This document shows, one piece after another, positions 55,786-63,940 of a stretch of 64,000 nucleotides of DNA (position 1 is its first letter; every line of letters begins with the position of its first letter). The notes under the pieces are model-generated. The model made no database searches. It saw only the letters and a program-made list of their open reading frames with translations, and was not told the DNA's origin. The translations under genes and the position numbers were made by a program. The stretch comes from Clostridiaceae bacterium UBA6085 (GTDB lineage: Bacteria; Bacillota; Clostridia; Clostridiales; Clostridiaceae): positions 74,841 to 138,840 of the forward strand of contig DIXH01000037.1 of the NCBI GenBank assembly GCA_002428605.1. Reading direction: 5' to 3'.

Positions 55786-57406
55786 GAAAAGCATAGAGAC
55801 CGACATCCTGGTAATAGGATCCGGAATAGCAGGGGTCTGTGCGGCGATATATGCTGCCAGTGAGGGAAGGAGAGTTCTCCTGACCTCCTCGGCTAACACA
55901 TTCTCAGGATCCACCTTCTATCCCGGCACATGGGGCTTCGGCCTTGTGGGCCCGGATGGTGAGGAGGATATGGAAGAGCTCCTGGAAACCATCAGGACAG
56001 TAGGAAGAGCTATGATAAATGAGAGGGTCGCAAGAGCCTTTGTCGAAGGGCTTGACAGCTCGGTAGACGAGCTTGAGGCATTAGGCGTAGAGCTCATGAA
56101 GCCGTCGGAGGATGCCAGGGGCGAGAAGGAATACATACCCTGCTTCGACCACAAACACAGGAGATGGAGAGGGCTCACAAAGAAGAAGCTCCTCGAAAGC
56201 CTGCCTTCGATACTCGAAGGATCAGGGGTAAGGACACTTCCGTTCTTCCAGATGACGGAGCTTGCGATGAGTGAAGGAAGAGTCAGCGGTGCGATAGGGG
56301 TCCTTAACAGGAAGGACCTGACATATATTGCCGCAAAGGCTGTAGTACTTGCTTCCGGCGGCCTCGGCGGACTTTATAAGAGAAGGCTGACAACAGATGA
56401 TGTGGATGCAACAGGATCCGCTGCAGCAATGAGAGCGGGAGCTAAGGCTGTAAACCTTGAATTCATGCAGATAATGCTGGGATTCGTAAGGCCGTCATTT
56501 AAGACGATATACAATGAAAAGACCTTTTTCGCATCAAGGTTCACAGACCGGAATGGAAAAGACTTCATAGGAAAATACCTTCCGGAAGGTATTATGGAGC
56601 AGGAGGTACTTGATGCAAGAAGTCTGCACGGACCGTTCTCATCAGAGACGATCTCAAGATACCTTGATATCGCCTTTGCTAAGGAGATGAAGAGGGAAAA
56701 GACAGATGGCCTTACCTTAAGGTATGACCTGGAAAGGCTGAATTCAGGCAGTGAGTTCGTGAAGGAATACTTCAGGTGGCTGAAGGCCGAAAAGGGAGTA
56801 TCCGCTGAAGAGGAGATAATCCTGGCGCCGTTCATGCATGCGTCAAATGGCGGGATCGAGATCGATGAGAATGCAGAGACTTCGGTTCCAGGACTTTACG
56901 CCTGCGGAGAATGCACAGGCGGGATGCATGGCGCGGACAGGATAGGCGGACTTTCGACAGCCAACGGCATAGTGTTCGGCATGAAGGCCGGAAGGTCAGC
57001 AGCCGGATATGCGGACGATAAGGCATTGGTTGAAGAGGCTGAGATAGATGCCTATGGCATTGCTAATTCAAAAGAAAAGCTGGAGGCCCTTAGAGAGGTA
57101 ATGTACAGGAATGCCTTCATCACAAGAAGCGGAGAAAGCCTCCAAAAAGCCAGGAACTTCATAGGCTCAATGGAGCTTATGAAGGGCAGGTGTTCCTCAT
57201 CTCATGACTATCTTGATTCGAACAGGCTCCTTTCATCAGTTGAAATGGCAAAGGCATGCATTGAGGCCATGGACCTGAGGAAGGAGAGCAGAGGCTCCCA
57301 TTACAGGGAGGACTATCCTGAAAAGGATAAAAGCCTTGAAAAGATGATAAGGGTAAAGCTTCACGGCGGTGAGCCGGCAGCATCATACGCGGGAGGCGAA
57401 GAATGA
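55775..57406 (+). CDS. Fumarate-reductase-like FAD oxidoreductase
   Basis: A 543-residue flavoprotein. The FAD loop is VIGSGIAGVCAAIYAASEG, and the C-terminal HASNGGIEI, VPGLYACGECTGGMHGADRIGG resembles the FAD region of succinate dehydrogenase/aspartate oxidase, where HGANRLG is usual. The changed Asn-to-Asp and flanking residues mean that it is not an ordinary fumarate reductase, and its substrate is open. It starts within nanA (11-bp overlap) and overlaps the next gene by 4 bp, so it acts in this pathway. I infer a dehydrogenation or reduction of the sialic acid-like compound. Confidence 0.75.
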   Translation: MKLRKSIETDILVIGSGIAGVCAAIYAASEGRRVLLTSSANTFSGSTFYPGTWGFGLVGPDGEEDMEELLETIRTVGRAMINERVARAFVEGLDSSVDELEALGVELMKPSEDARGEKEYIPCFDHKHRRWRGLTKKKLLESLPSILEGSGVRTLPFFQMTELAMSEGRVSGAIGVLNRKDLTYIAAKAVVLASGGLGGLYKRRLTTDDVDATGSAAAMRAGAKAVNLEFMQIMLGFVRPSFKTIYNEKTFFASRFTDRNGKDFIGKYLPEGIMEQEVLDARSLHGPFSSETISRYLDIAFAKEMKREKTDGLTLRYDLERLNSGSEFVKEYFRWLKAEKGVSAEEEIILAPFMHASNGGIEIDENAETSVPGLYACGECTGGMHGADRIGGLSTANGIVFGMKAGRSAAGYADDKALVEEAEIDAYGIANSKEKLEALREVMYRNAFITRSGESLQKARNFIGSMELMKGRCSSSHDYLDSNRLLSSVEMAKACIEAMDLRKESRGSHYREDYPEKDKSLEKMIRVKLHGGEPAASYAGGEE

Positions 57407-58530
57407 AAAGGATCGGAATAGCAGGAATAGGCCAGATAGCAGGGGACTACATGTCTATCTTCGGAGATGGCATGGTAAACGGGGCAATAATTTCAGCCCT
57501 GTCCTCAAGAAATACCGGCAAGGCAGAGGAGACCGCAGTGAAGTGCGGGTTGACTGATGTCAGGATATTCGACAGCTATACCGACATGCTTGATTCGGGT
57601 CTTGTGGATGGAGTGATTATCACTACTCCACACACGCTTCATGCGAAAATGGCTGAAGACGCCATAGAAAGAGGTATAAGCGTGCTTGTGGACAAGCCGC
57701 TTGGAGTAAGCACAGTCGAAGTGGAAAAGCTTGTCGCTTTGGCTGATGAGAGACCTGACCTTGCGACAGGGGTAATGGTGAACAGAAGGGCAAACAGCCT
57801 GTATAAGAAGGTCAGGGATATGGTCAGTTCCGGAGGGTTCGGGGAGCTCAGGCGCTCATCCTGGCAGATAACTAACCTTTACAGGACCTATGCCTACTAC
57901 AGGTCAGGCTCCTGGAGAGGAAGCTGGAAGACTGAGGCAGGCGGGGTCCTGATGAACCAGGCTGTCCATCAGTTCGACCTCCTGCTGTGGATAGCGGGGA
58001 TGCCAGAGAGGATCTCTGCCTACACTGCCGAAGGGCTGCACAGGCCGGTGACCACTGAAAATGATGCGACACTAGTGCTGTTCTATGGAAATGGGGCAAC
58101 GGGTACATTTACCGCATCTACCCATGAGTGTCCGGGGACGAACAGGCTTGAGCTGTCATTTGAGAAAGGTCAGGTCATAGTGGAGGACGATTCAAGGCTG
58201 ACGGTAAGAACGCTGTCAATGCCCGAGGAGGATTTCGCAAGGACAGAGGCCGGGTATTTTACCAAGGTGCCATGGACTGAGACCATTGAAGAAATACCTG
58301 CAGTCCCCAACAAGGTGGAGCAGGCAGCGACAATACAGAATTTCGTGGACGCAATTGAGGGGAACAAAGAAATACAGTGCTCTTTCCGGGGCGGAAGGGA
58401 CACAGTGAGGGCGGTGAACGCCGCATATCTGTCGGCCTGGACCGGAAGGACAGTGGGGATCGGTTTCGATCCTCTGGAATATGAGGAGGCCTACATAAAG
58501 AAGGTATCCGAGGAAGAGGGGAAGAAGTGA
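57403..58530 (+). CDS. Gfo/Idh/MocA-family oxidoreductase (NanOx/YjhC-like)
   Basis: A 375-residue NAD-dependent sugar dehydrogenase. The N-terminal Rossmann motif is GIAGIGQIAGDY, the Lys of DKPLG is the family's catalytic Lys, and GGVLMNQAVHQFD contains the catalytic His. The family includes RgNanOx and E. coli YjhC, which convert 2,7-anhydro-Neu5Ac to Neu5Ac in nan operons, so the same job is a good first guess here. Other members act on inositols and other sugars. It overlaps both neighbours. Confidence 0.82.
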   Translation: MKRIGIAGIGQIAGDYMSIFGDGMVNGAIISALSSRNTGKAEETAVKCGLTDVRIFDSYTDMLDSGLVDGVIITTPHTLHAKMAEDAIERGISVLVDKPLGVSTVEVEKLVALADERPDLATGVMVNRRANSLYKKVRDMVSSGGFGELRRSSWQITNLYRTYAYYRSGSWRGSWKTEAGGVLMNQAVHQFDLLLWIAGMPERISAYTAEGLHRPVTTENDATLVLFYGNGATGTFTASTHECPGTNRLELSFEKGQVIVEDDSRLTVRTLSMPEEDFARTEAGYFTKVPWTETIEEIPAVPNKVEQAATIQNFVDAIEGNKEIQCSFRGGRDTVRAVNAAYLSAWTGRTVGIGFDPLEYEEAYIKKVSEEEGKK

Positions 58531-59912
58531 TGGACAGGAAAAGGATAGTCTGCTTCGGTGATTCGAACACATGGGGCTATGATGCATCTACCGGAGGAAG
58601 GTTTCCATACGAGAAAAGGTGGACGACCATTCTTCAGGAGATGCTTGGAAGCGAATGGGAAGTTATCTCAGAAGGCCTCTCAGGAAGGAACGCGGTCTGC
58701 GAGGATCCGCTATTCGAAGGCCTGAAGGGCATCGACTACATCCATCCTTGTCTTCTGAGCCACAGTCCTGTTGAGCTTGCGATAATCATGCTTGGTACTA
58801 ACGATACCAAGGAGAGGTTTTCACTTACCTCAAGGAACATTGCAATGGGAATAACAAGGCTTGCGGTAAAGGCAGGGTCTGTGAAGGCGGGTCCTGATGG
58901 AAAGGGGACAAGGGTCCTTGTAGTCTGTCCTCCTCCGATCAAGGCAAAATATGCTGAAACGGAGATCGGTGATGCAATGGGCAAGGACTGCGACATAAAG
59001 TCAAAAGACCTTGCGGACAACCTTTCCGCATTGCTGAAAATTGAAGGGATACCCTTCTTCGACTCTGGAAAGCTGATCGAGATGAAAAGCATCGACTACA
59101 TGCATCTGGATGCTGAAGGGCACAGAAAAATGGCTCATCTTATGGATGAGCTTGTAAGGAAGATGGCATCAGGTGAAAATCTTATTGATAAGGAGGATGA
59201 CAGGCAACTGTCGCGAAATATGAGGACAAAACAGGAAGTACATGAGGCAATAAGGAATAAGGTCGTGGTATCATGCCAGGCGCTGGCGGATGAACCTCTG
59301 CACAGTGCGTTCATAATGGGAAGGATGGCCTATGCTGCCTTTCTTGGCGGTGCAAGCGGAATAAGGGCCAACAGCGTAGTGGATATCAGGGAGATCAAGA
59401 AGACAGTGGACCTTCCGATAATCGGCATCATAAAGCAGGATTACGAGGGCTCTGAGGTATATATAACGCCTACCATGAAGGAAGTGGATGCACTTTGTGA
59501 AGAAGGTGTTGATATCATTGCGATTGATGCTACAATCAGAATGAGGCCGGATGGAATGACCATAAAGGAGGCCTTTCCGATGATCAGGGCGAAATATCCA
59601 AACCAGCTCTTCATGGCTGACTGCTCGAATTTTGAAGAGGCAAAGCTTGCTTCAGAGCTAGGCTTCGACTATATCGGAAGCACCATGGCAGGCTACACGC
59701 CATATACCGAGGGAAGAGCGCTTCCTGCACTGGACCTTATAGAAAGGATGGTCAGGGAGCTTAATAAGCCGGTAATTGCCGAGGGTGGAATATCTACACC
59801 TGAAGAGCTGAGAGCAGTGCTTGACCTGGGAGTCCACAGCGCAGTTGTAGGTTCCGCGATAACAAGGCCAATGGAGATCACCAAGAGGTTCATTGCGGCA
59901 GCTTACAAATAG
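58530..59912 (+). CDS. nanE: Fusion of SGNH esterase and ManNAc-6-P 2-epimerase (NanE)
   Basis: A 460-residue two-domain protein. Residues 1-215 are an SGNH hydrolase of the arylesterase-like group: nucleophile Ser12 in CFGDSNTWGYD, the Gly in EGLSGRNA, Asn in IMLGTNDTKE, and DYMHLDAEGH with the catalytic Asp/His. Residues 231-460 are NanE: VVVSCQALADEPLHS, the Lys in IGIIKQDY, IAIDAT, MADCSNFEEA, and VIAEGGI. NanE epimerises ManNAc-6-P to GlcNAc-6-P. The esterase may remove O-acetyl groups from sialic acid or its products (inference). Residues 216-230 are a linker. A GTG three bases upstream is an alternative start. Confidence 0.9.
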   Translation: MDRKRIVCFGDSNTWGYDASTGGRFPYEKRWTTILQEMLGSEWEVISEGLSGRNAVCEDPLFEGLKGIDYIHPCLLSHSPVELAIIMLGTNDTKERFSLTSRNIAMGITRLAVKAGSVKAGPDGKGTRVLVVCPPPIKAKYAETEIGDAMGKDCDIKSKDLADNLSALLKIEGIPFFDSGKLIEMKSIDYMHLDAEGHRKMAHLMDELVRKMASGENLIDKEDDRQLSRNMRTKQEVHEAIRNKVVVSCQALADEPLHSAFIMGRMAYAAFLGGASGIRANSVVDIREIKKTVDLPIIGIIKQDYEGSEVYITPTMKEVDALCEEGVDIIAIDATIRMRPDGMTIKEAFPMIRAKYPNQLFMADCSNFEEAKLASELGFDYIGSTMAGYTPYTEGRALPALDLIERMVRELNKPVIAEGGISTPEELRAVLDLGVHSAVVGSAITRPMEITKRFIAAAYK

Positions 59913-59923
59913 GAGGCAGTGTC

Positions 59924-60802
59924 ATGAGGATACTTTGTGCTGACATCGGAGGCACATCAATAAAGCTGGGGATCGTTACCGGTGACGGGAAGATCTTCGA
60001 TTTCACTGAAGTGGCTACCGAGGGGAAAAAGGGCGGAGCAAGAGTCATGGAGAACCTGATTTCAGGGCTTCTTGCCTTCGAAGGCTATGATGCCATCGGT
60101 ATAAGCACCGCAGGGCAGGTCGACCGGGAAAATGGCAGCATAATTTACGCCAATGAGAACATTCCAGGCTATACCGGCACCAAGGTAAAGGATATACTGG
60201 AGAAGAGATTTAGAAAACCTGTTGAGGTCGAGAATGATGTCAACTGCGCTGCCCTCGGTGAGGGTTGGCTTGGTGCCGGCAAGGGACTATCAGACTACCT
60301 GTGCCTGACATATGGAACTGGTATAGGGGGAGCGATAATCCTCGGAGGAAAACTATATAGAGGGACCGGGGGGTCTGCCGGTGAATTCGGGCACATGATA
60401 CTGCATCCGGGTGGAAGAGAATGCTCCTGCGGCAAGAAAGGCTGCTACGAGGCATATGCCTCAGCAAGGCTTCTGGTTGAGATGGCCATGGAAAAGGACC
60501 CATCCGTCACAAGCGGAAGGGAGCTCTTTGCAAGGATCTCTTATGGCGATGAAAAGATGGCTGAGGTACTTGATGAATGGTCAGAAGAGGCGTCAACTGG
60601 TCTTGCAAGCCTTGTCCACATATTCAACCCTCAGGCTCTCATCCTGGGCGGAGGTATACTTGAACAGGATACGGCAGCTGCAGCACTTGAGAAAAAGGCA
60701 AGGGATCTCATAATGGACAGCTTCCAGAACGTAAGGTTTATGAAAGCGAATCTGGGCAACAAGGCAGGTCTTTACGGTGCGGCAACGCTCCATTTGAAAT
60801 AG
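59924..60802 (+). CDS. nanK: ROK-family N-acetylmannosamine kinase
   Basis: A 292-residue ROK kinase. The ATP loop is CADIGGTSIKLGI, the catalytic Asp is in EVENDVNCAA, and the ROK zinc site is GRECSCGKKGCYEAYAS (His from GHMILHPGG). It would phosphorylate ManNAc for the NanE domain. The substrate Glu/His region fits ManNAc or glucose kinases; the operon points to ManNAc. It starts 11 bases after the fusion gene. Confidence 0.88.
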   Translation: MRILCADIGGTSIKLGIVTGDGKIFDFTEVATEGKKGGARVMENLISGLLAFEGYDAIGISTAGQVDRENGSIIYANENIPGYTGTKVKDILEKRFRKPVEVENDVNCAALGEGWLGAGKGLSDYLCLTYGTGIGGAIILGGKLYRGTGGSAGEFGHMILHPGGRECSCGKKGCYEAYASARLLVEMAMEKDPSVTSGRELFARISYGDEKMAEVLDEWSEEASTGLASLVHIFNPQALILGGGILEQDTAAAALEKKARDLIMDSFQNVRFMKANLGNKAGLYGAATLHLK

Positions 60803-60815
60803 GGGAGGACATAAA

Positions 60816-61670
60816 ATGCAGAACAGCGACATATTCACCACTATCCACACCACGTACAACTCCTTCACCAATACTGAGAAGAAGGTTGCAGATCAGGTCC
60901 TTAAGAACAGGACCCAGATCATATACATGTCCATAACCGACCTGGCGGACAGGTGCAAAGTAGGTGAATCAAGCATTTTCAGGTTCTGCAAGACTCTGGG
61001 CTTCAAGGGCTATCAGGAATTCAAGATAGCTATGGCACACAGCCTGAACTCAGAGGATGAGACTCCCCAGATCGATAAGGAGATACTAAGGAACGACAGT
61101 CTGGAAGACCTGACAGCAAAGGTCAAGAATACAAACATCAGCGCTCTTGACGAGACACACAGCCTTATAGACTACGCCAGGCTTGACAAGGCAGTGAGCC
61201 TTCTTGTGGCCGCTGAAAGGATCAGGTTCTTCGGGGTGGGTGCATCCCTTATCACAGCAATGGAAGGCTACAACAAGTTCCTGAGGATCACGAACAAGTC
61301 AGAGTTTACAGTTGACCAGCATCTTCAGGCCATGACCGCATCCCTCATGACTGAGAAGGATGTAGCCGTCATAATATCATATTCCGGATCCACAAAGGAT
61401 ACCATAGAGGTAGCACGAGCTGTCAAAGAGGCGGGGGCGAAGACTATCTGCATAACAAGGTTCGTGAAATCACCTCTCACAGCATATTCGGACATCACCC
61501 TGCTTTGCGGGGCGAATGAAGGACCACTTCAGGGAGGCTCGCTGTCTGCGAAGATCGCGCAGCTGTACCTTCTCGACGTGCTGTATTTCGAATATTTCAA
61601 GAGAACGTATGATATATCCGCGGCAAACAAGGAGAAGACGGCAAAGGCTGTCGTCGAGAAACTGCTTTAG
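60816..61670 (+). CDS. RpiR-family regulator (NanR-like)
   Basis: A 284-residue protein with an N-terminal RpiR HTH (LADRCKVGESSIFRFCKTLGFKGYQEFK) and a C-terminal SIS domain (RIRFFGVGASLITAMEGYNKF, VAVIISYSGSTKD) that binds a phosphosugar. RpiR-type NanR proteins in Firmicutes respond to ManNAc-6-P or GlcN-6-P. The gene lies within the operon; candidate operators are at 49043-49089. Confidence 0.9.
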   Translation: MQNSDIFTTIHTTYNSFTNTEKKVADQVLKNRTQIIYMSITDLADRCKVGESSIFRFCKTLGFKGYQEFKIAMAHSLNSEDETPQIDKEILRNDSLEDLTAKVKNTNISALDETHSLIDYARLDKAVSLLVAAERIRFFGVGASLITAMEGYNKFLRITNKSEFTVDQHLQAMTASLMTEKDVAVIISYSGSTKDTIEVARAVKEAGAKTICITRFVKSPLTAYSDITLLCGANEGPLQGGSLSAKIAQLYLLDVLYFEYFKRTYDISAANKEKTAKAVVEKLL

Positions 61671-61679
61671 GAGGAAAAT

Positions 61680-62390
61680 ATGAAGATAATAAAGGCAAAA
61701 GACTATAAGGACATGAGCAGGAAGGCTGCCAACATAATATCGGCACAGGTGATACTGTACCCGAACAGCGTGCTTGGACTTGCCACCGGTTCATCTCCGA
61801 TAGGAACATATGAGCAGCTTGTTGAATGGTTCAACAAGGGAGATGTTGATTTCTCAGGAGTCAGGACTGTGAACCTGGACGAGTACAGAGGTCTTGACGG
61901 GTCAAACGATCAGAGCTACAGACATTTCATGAACGTGCACCTATTTGACCTTGTGAACATAGACAAGTCGAAGACCTTCGTTCCCGATGGACTTGCTGAA
62001 GATCCGGAAGCTGAGTGCAAAAGGTACGATGCGCTGATTGAAACATTAGGAGGAATAGACCTTCAACTGCTTGGAATAGGCCATAACGGACATATAGGCT
62101 TCAATGAGCCCAGTGAAGCGTTTGAGAAGACCACACATCTTGTGGACCTGAAGCCAGAGACTATAGCTGCGAACACAAAATTCTTCGGAAATGCAGACGA
62201 TGTTCCAAAGCAGGCCTACACCATGGGGATAAAGAGCATAATGCAGGCTAAGAAGATAGTCCTGATCGTAAGCAGTGAAGATAAGGCTGAGATCCTGAAG
62301 AAGGCACTTTACGGACCTGTCACACCTGAGGTACCAGGATCGATACTTCAGCTTCACCCTGACCTTACCGTAGTTACTTGCGGAATATAA
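61680..62390 (+). CDS. nagB: Glucosamine-6-phosphate deaminase
   Basis: A 236-residue NagB. The GLATGSSPIGTYE segment binds phosphate, NLDEYRGL holds the catalytic Asp, and LGIGHNGHIGFNEP has the His that opens the ring. It converts GlcN-6-P to fructose-6-P and ammonia, the last step of sialic-acid use. NagA, which supplies GlcN-6-P, is not in the window. It is the last gene of the operon. Confidence 0.94.
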   Translation: MKIIKAKDYKDMSRKAANIISAQVILYPNSVLGLATGSSPIGTYEQLVEWFNKGDVDFSGVRTVNLDEYRGLDGSNDQSYRHFMNVHLFDLVNIDKSKTFVPDGLAEDPEAECKRYDALIETLGGIDLQLLGIGHNGHIGFNEPSEAFEKTTHLVDLKPETIAANTKFFGNADDVPKQAYTMGIKSIMQAKKIVLIVSSEDKAEILKKALYGPVTPEVPGSILQLHPDLTVVTCGI

Positions 62391-62410
62391 GATGATCATA
62401 GCAATGATGG

Positions 62411-62446
62411 AAGAGGCAGCGGACCTTTAAGGTTTCGCTGTCTCTT
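62411..62446 (+). terminator. Terminator of the nan-like operon
   Basis: AAGAGGCAGCGGACCTT (62411-62427) pairs with AAGGTTTCGCTGTCTCTT (62429-62446) with minor mismatches, a strong hairpin 20 bases after nagB. Confidence 0.8.
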
Positions 62447-62578
62447 AAATTTTAAGCAGAACTGACTGAATATATAAGATATGACAACCATTCTTGCCCA
62501 TGCTTACAAAAAGGTAACTTCTTTTAAGTTTAACAGAGGAGATATATAATCAGGGAAAGGACTATGGAGGTATGGAAA

Positions 62579-63817
62579 ATGCTTGGAGAAGAAAGGCTTA
62601 AAAGTTTCACTGAAGATAACTATAACAGGGCAGTAACAAGGGTGAATGACAGGATCTATCATTTCCTTGGCTTTGCCCACAGCAATGCTGTTGCAATAAT
62701 TGGGGATAAATCTGTAATACTTGTGGATACGCTTGACAGCGATGAGTGTGCAGAGGATCTGAAGGCAGAGCTTCTTAAGATAACTGACAAGCCAGTGAAG
62801 ACCATAATATATACACACGGCCATCCGGACCATAGGGGCGGAGCCGGAGCGTTTCGTGAGACTGCAGAAGAGATCATCGCATTCGCACCTCAGAAGCCGA
62901 TCCTTAAGTATTATGAAAGGCTTAATGATATCCTGGCAAAAAGAGGGTCATATCAGCATGGCTATGAGCTGACTGATGAAGAGGCGATATGTCAGGGAAT
63001 CGGAATACGTGAGGGCAAGGAAATAGGGAAAGGGAAGTATGATTTCCTGAATCCTACAACAGTTTACAATGAGAAGTCAGTAGAACGAGTAATTGATGGT
63101 GTAAGGATGAAGCTTGTAAGTGCAGTAGGTGAATCAGATGACCAGATATACATCTGGCTCGAGGATGACAAAGTAATCTGCACCGGCGACAATTACTACG
63201 GCTGCTGGCCGAACCTCTACGCCATAAGGGGTACACAATACAGGGATATTGCAGTATGGGTTGATTCGCTTAATGAAATACTTTCCTACGACTCAATTGC
63301 ACTGCTGCCCGGACATACCAGGCCGCTTATCGGAAGTGACCTTATAAGGGAACAGGTTGGGACCTTCAAGGATGCCATAGAATATGTCCTGCTGGAGACT
63401 CTTGACTGCATGAACAAAGGAATGACTATAAGCGAAGCTGTTGAGAATGTTAGGCTTCCGTCAAGGTTCACGGACAAGGAGTATCTCGGAGAGTATTATG
63501 GTACCGTAGAGTGGTCCGTCAGGAGCATCTATACGGGATATCTTGGCTGGTTCGATGGAAATCCTGCGTTCCTCATGCCTGTAAGCGACAGGGAATTCAA
63601 TGAAAACCTGATTGAACTTATTGGTACTGAAAAGCTTATGTCCAAAATTAGAGAATGCATGGAAAAGGAAGAATATCAGCTGGCACTGCAGCTGCTTGAG
63701 CTGACGGAAGAGAACAGTCTGAAAAAGAAAGCTCTGCTTATGAGAGCGAAGCAGATGACATCAGCTAATGCCCGACATTACCTCATTGCAAGCGCAAAAG
63801 ACTTGAAACTCTCATGA
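62579..63817 (+). CDS. MBL-fold alkylsulfatase-like hydrolase, IS-derived stop
   Basis: A 412-residue metallo-beta-lactamase-fold protein. The di-zinc motif is THGHPDHRGGAG, the next ligand is in CTGDNYYG, and PGHTRPL carries another. The region GCWPNLYAIRGT and LGEYYGTVEWSVRSIYTGYLGWFDG is the alkylsulfatase dimerisation domain of SdsA1-type (type III) sulfatases. The C-terminal SCP2-like domain of the longest members is missing. The stop codon TGA (63815-63817) lies in the end hairpin of the TnpB element, so the natural 3' end is replaced. The start is ATG 62579 behind GGAGGT. Confidence 0.82.
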   Translation: MLGEERLKSFTEDNYNRAVTRVNDRIYHFLGFAHSNAVAIIGDKSVILVDTLDSDECAEDLKAELLKITDKPVKTIIYTHGHPDHRGGAGAFRETAEEIIAFAPQKPILKYYERLNDILAKRGSYQHGYELTDEEAICQGIGIREGKEIGKGKYDFLNPTTVYNEKSVERVIDGVRMKLVSAVGESDDQIYIWLEDDKVICTGDNYYGCWPNLYAIRGTQYRDIAVWVDSLNEILSYDSIALLPGHTRPLIGSDLIREQVGTFKDAIEYVLLETLDCMNKGMTISEAVENVRLPSRFTDKEYLGEYYGTVEWSVRSIYTGYLGWFDGNPAFLMPVSDREFNENLIELIGTEKLMSKIRECMEKEEYQLALQLLELTEENSLKKKALLMRAKQMTSANARHYLIASAKDLKLS

Positions 63818-63940
63818 CTGAAGTCACGAGATTCTTGGGAAGAGAGCATACTTACCGGTTTATTTCTTTGCCGGCAGTGGTTTCTCTTGTTTACCAAGCT
63901 ATCCCCGCATTTCCTGCGGTTCGTTGATGTATTTGTTACC
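63811..63940 (-). ncRNA. Right end of IS200/IS605-type element with putative omega RNA
   Basis: Downstream of the tnpB stop on the minus strand, about 130 bases carry the typical right-end structures: stems of CCGCA/TGCGG (63905-63919), CCGG/CCGG (63855-63874), and a terminal hairpin CTCATGACT-GA-AGTCACGAG (63811-63830). This region commonly encodes the omega (re)RNA that guides TnpB; its guide would be copied from the flanking sequence at about 63790-63810. The boundary is inferred from the hairpin. Confidence 0.6.

Noticed and set aside
61680..62390. Complete sialic-acid to fructose-6-P pathway within the window
   Set aside because: NagA (GlcNAc-6-P deacetylase) is not encoded here. The SGNH domain is unlikely to replace it because NagA is an amidohydrolase; this remains untested.
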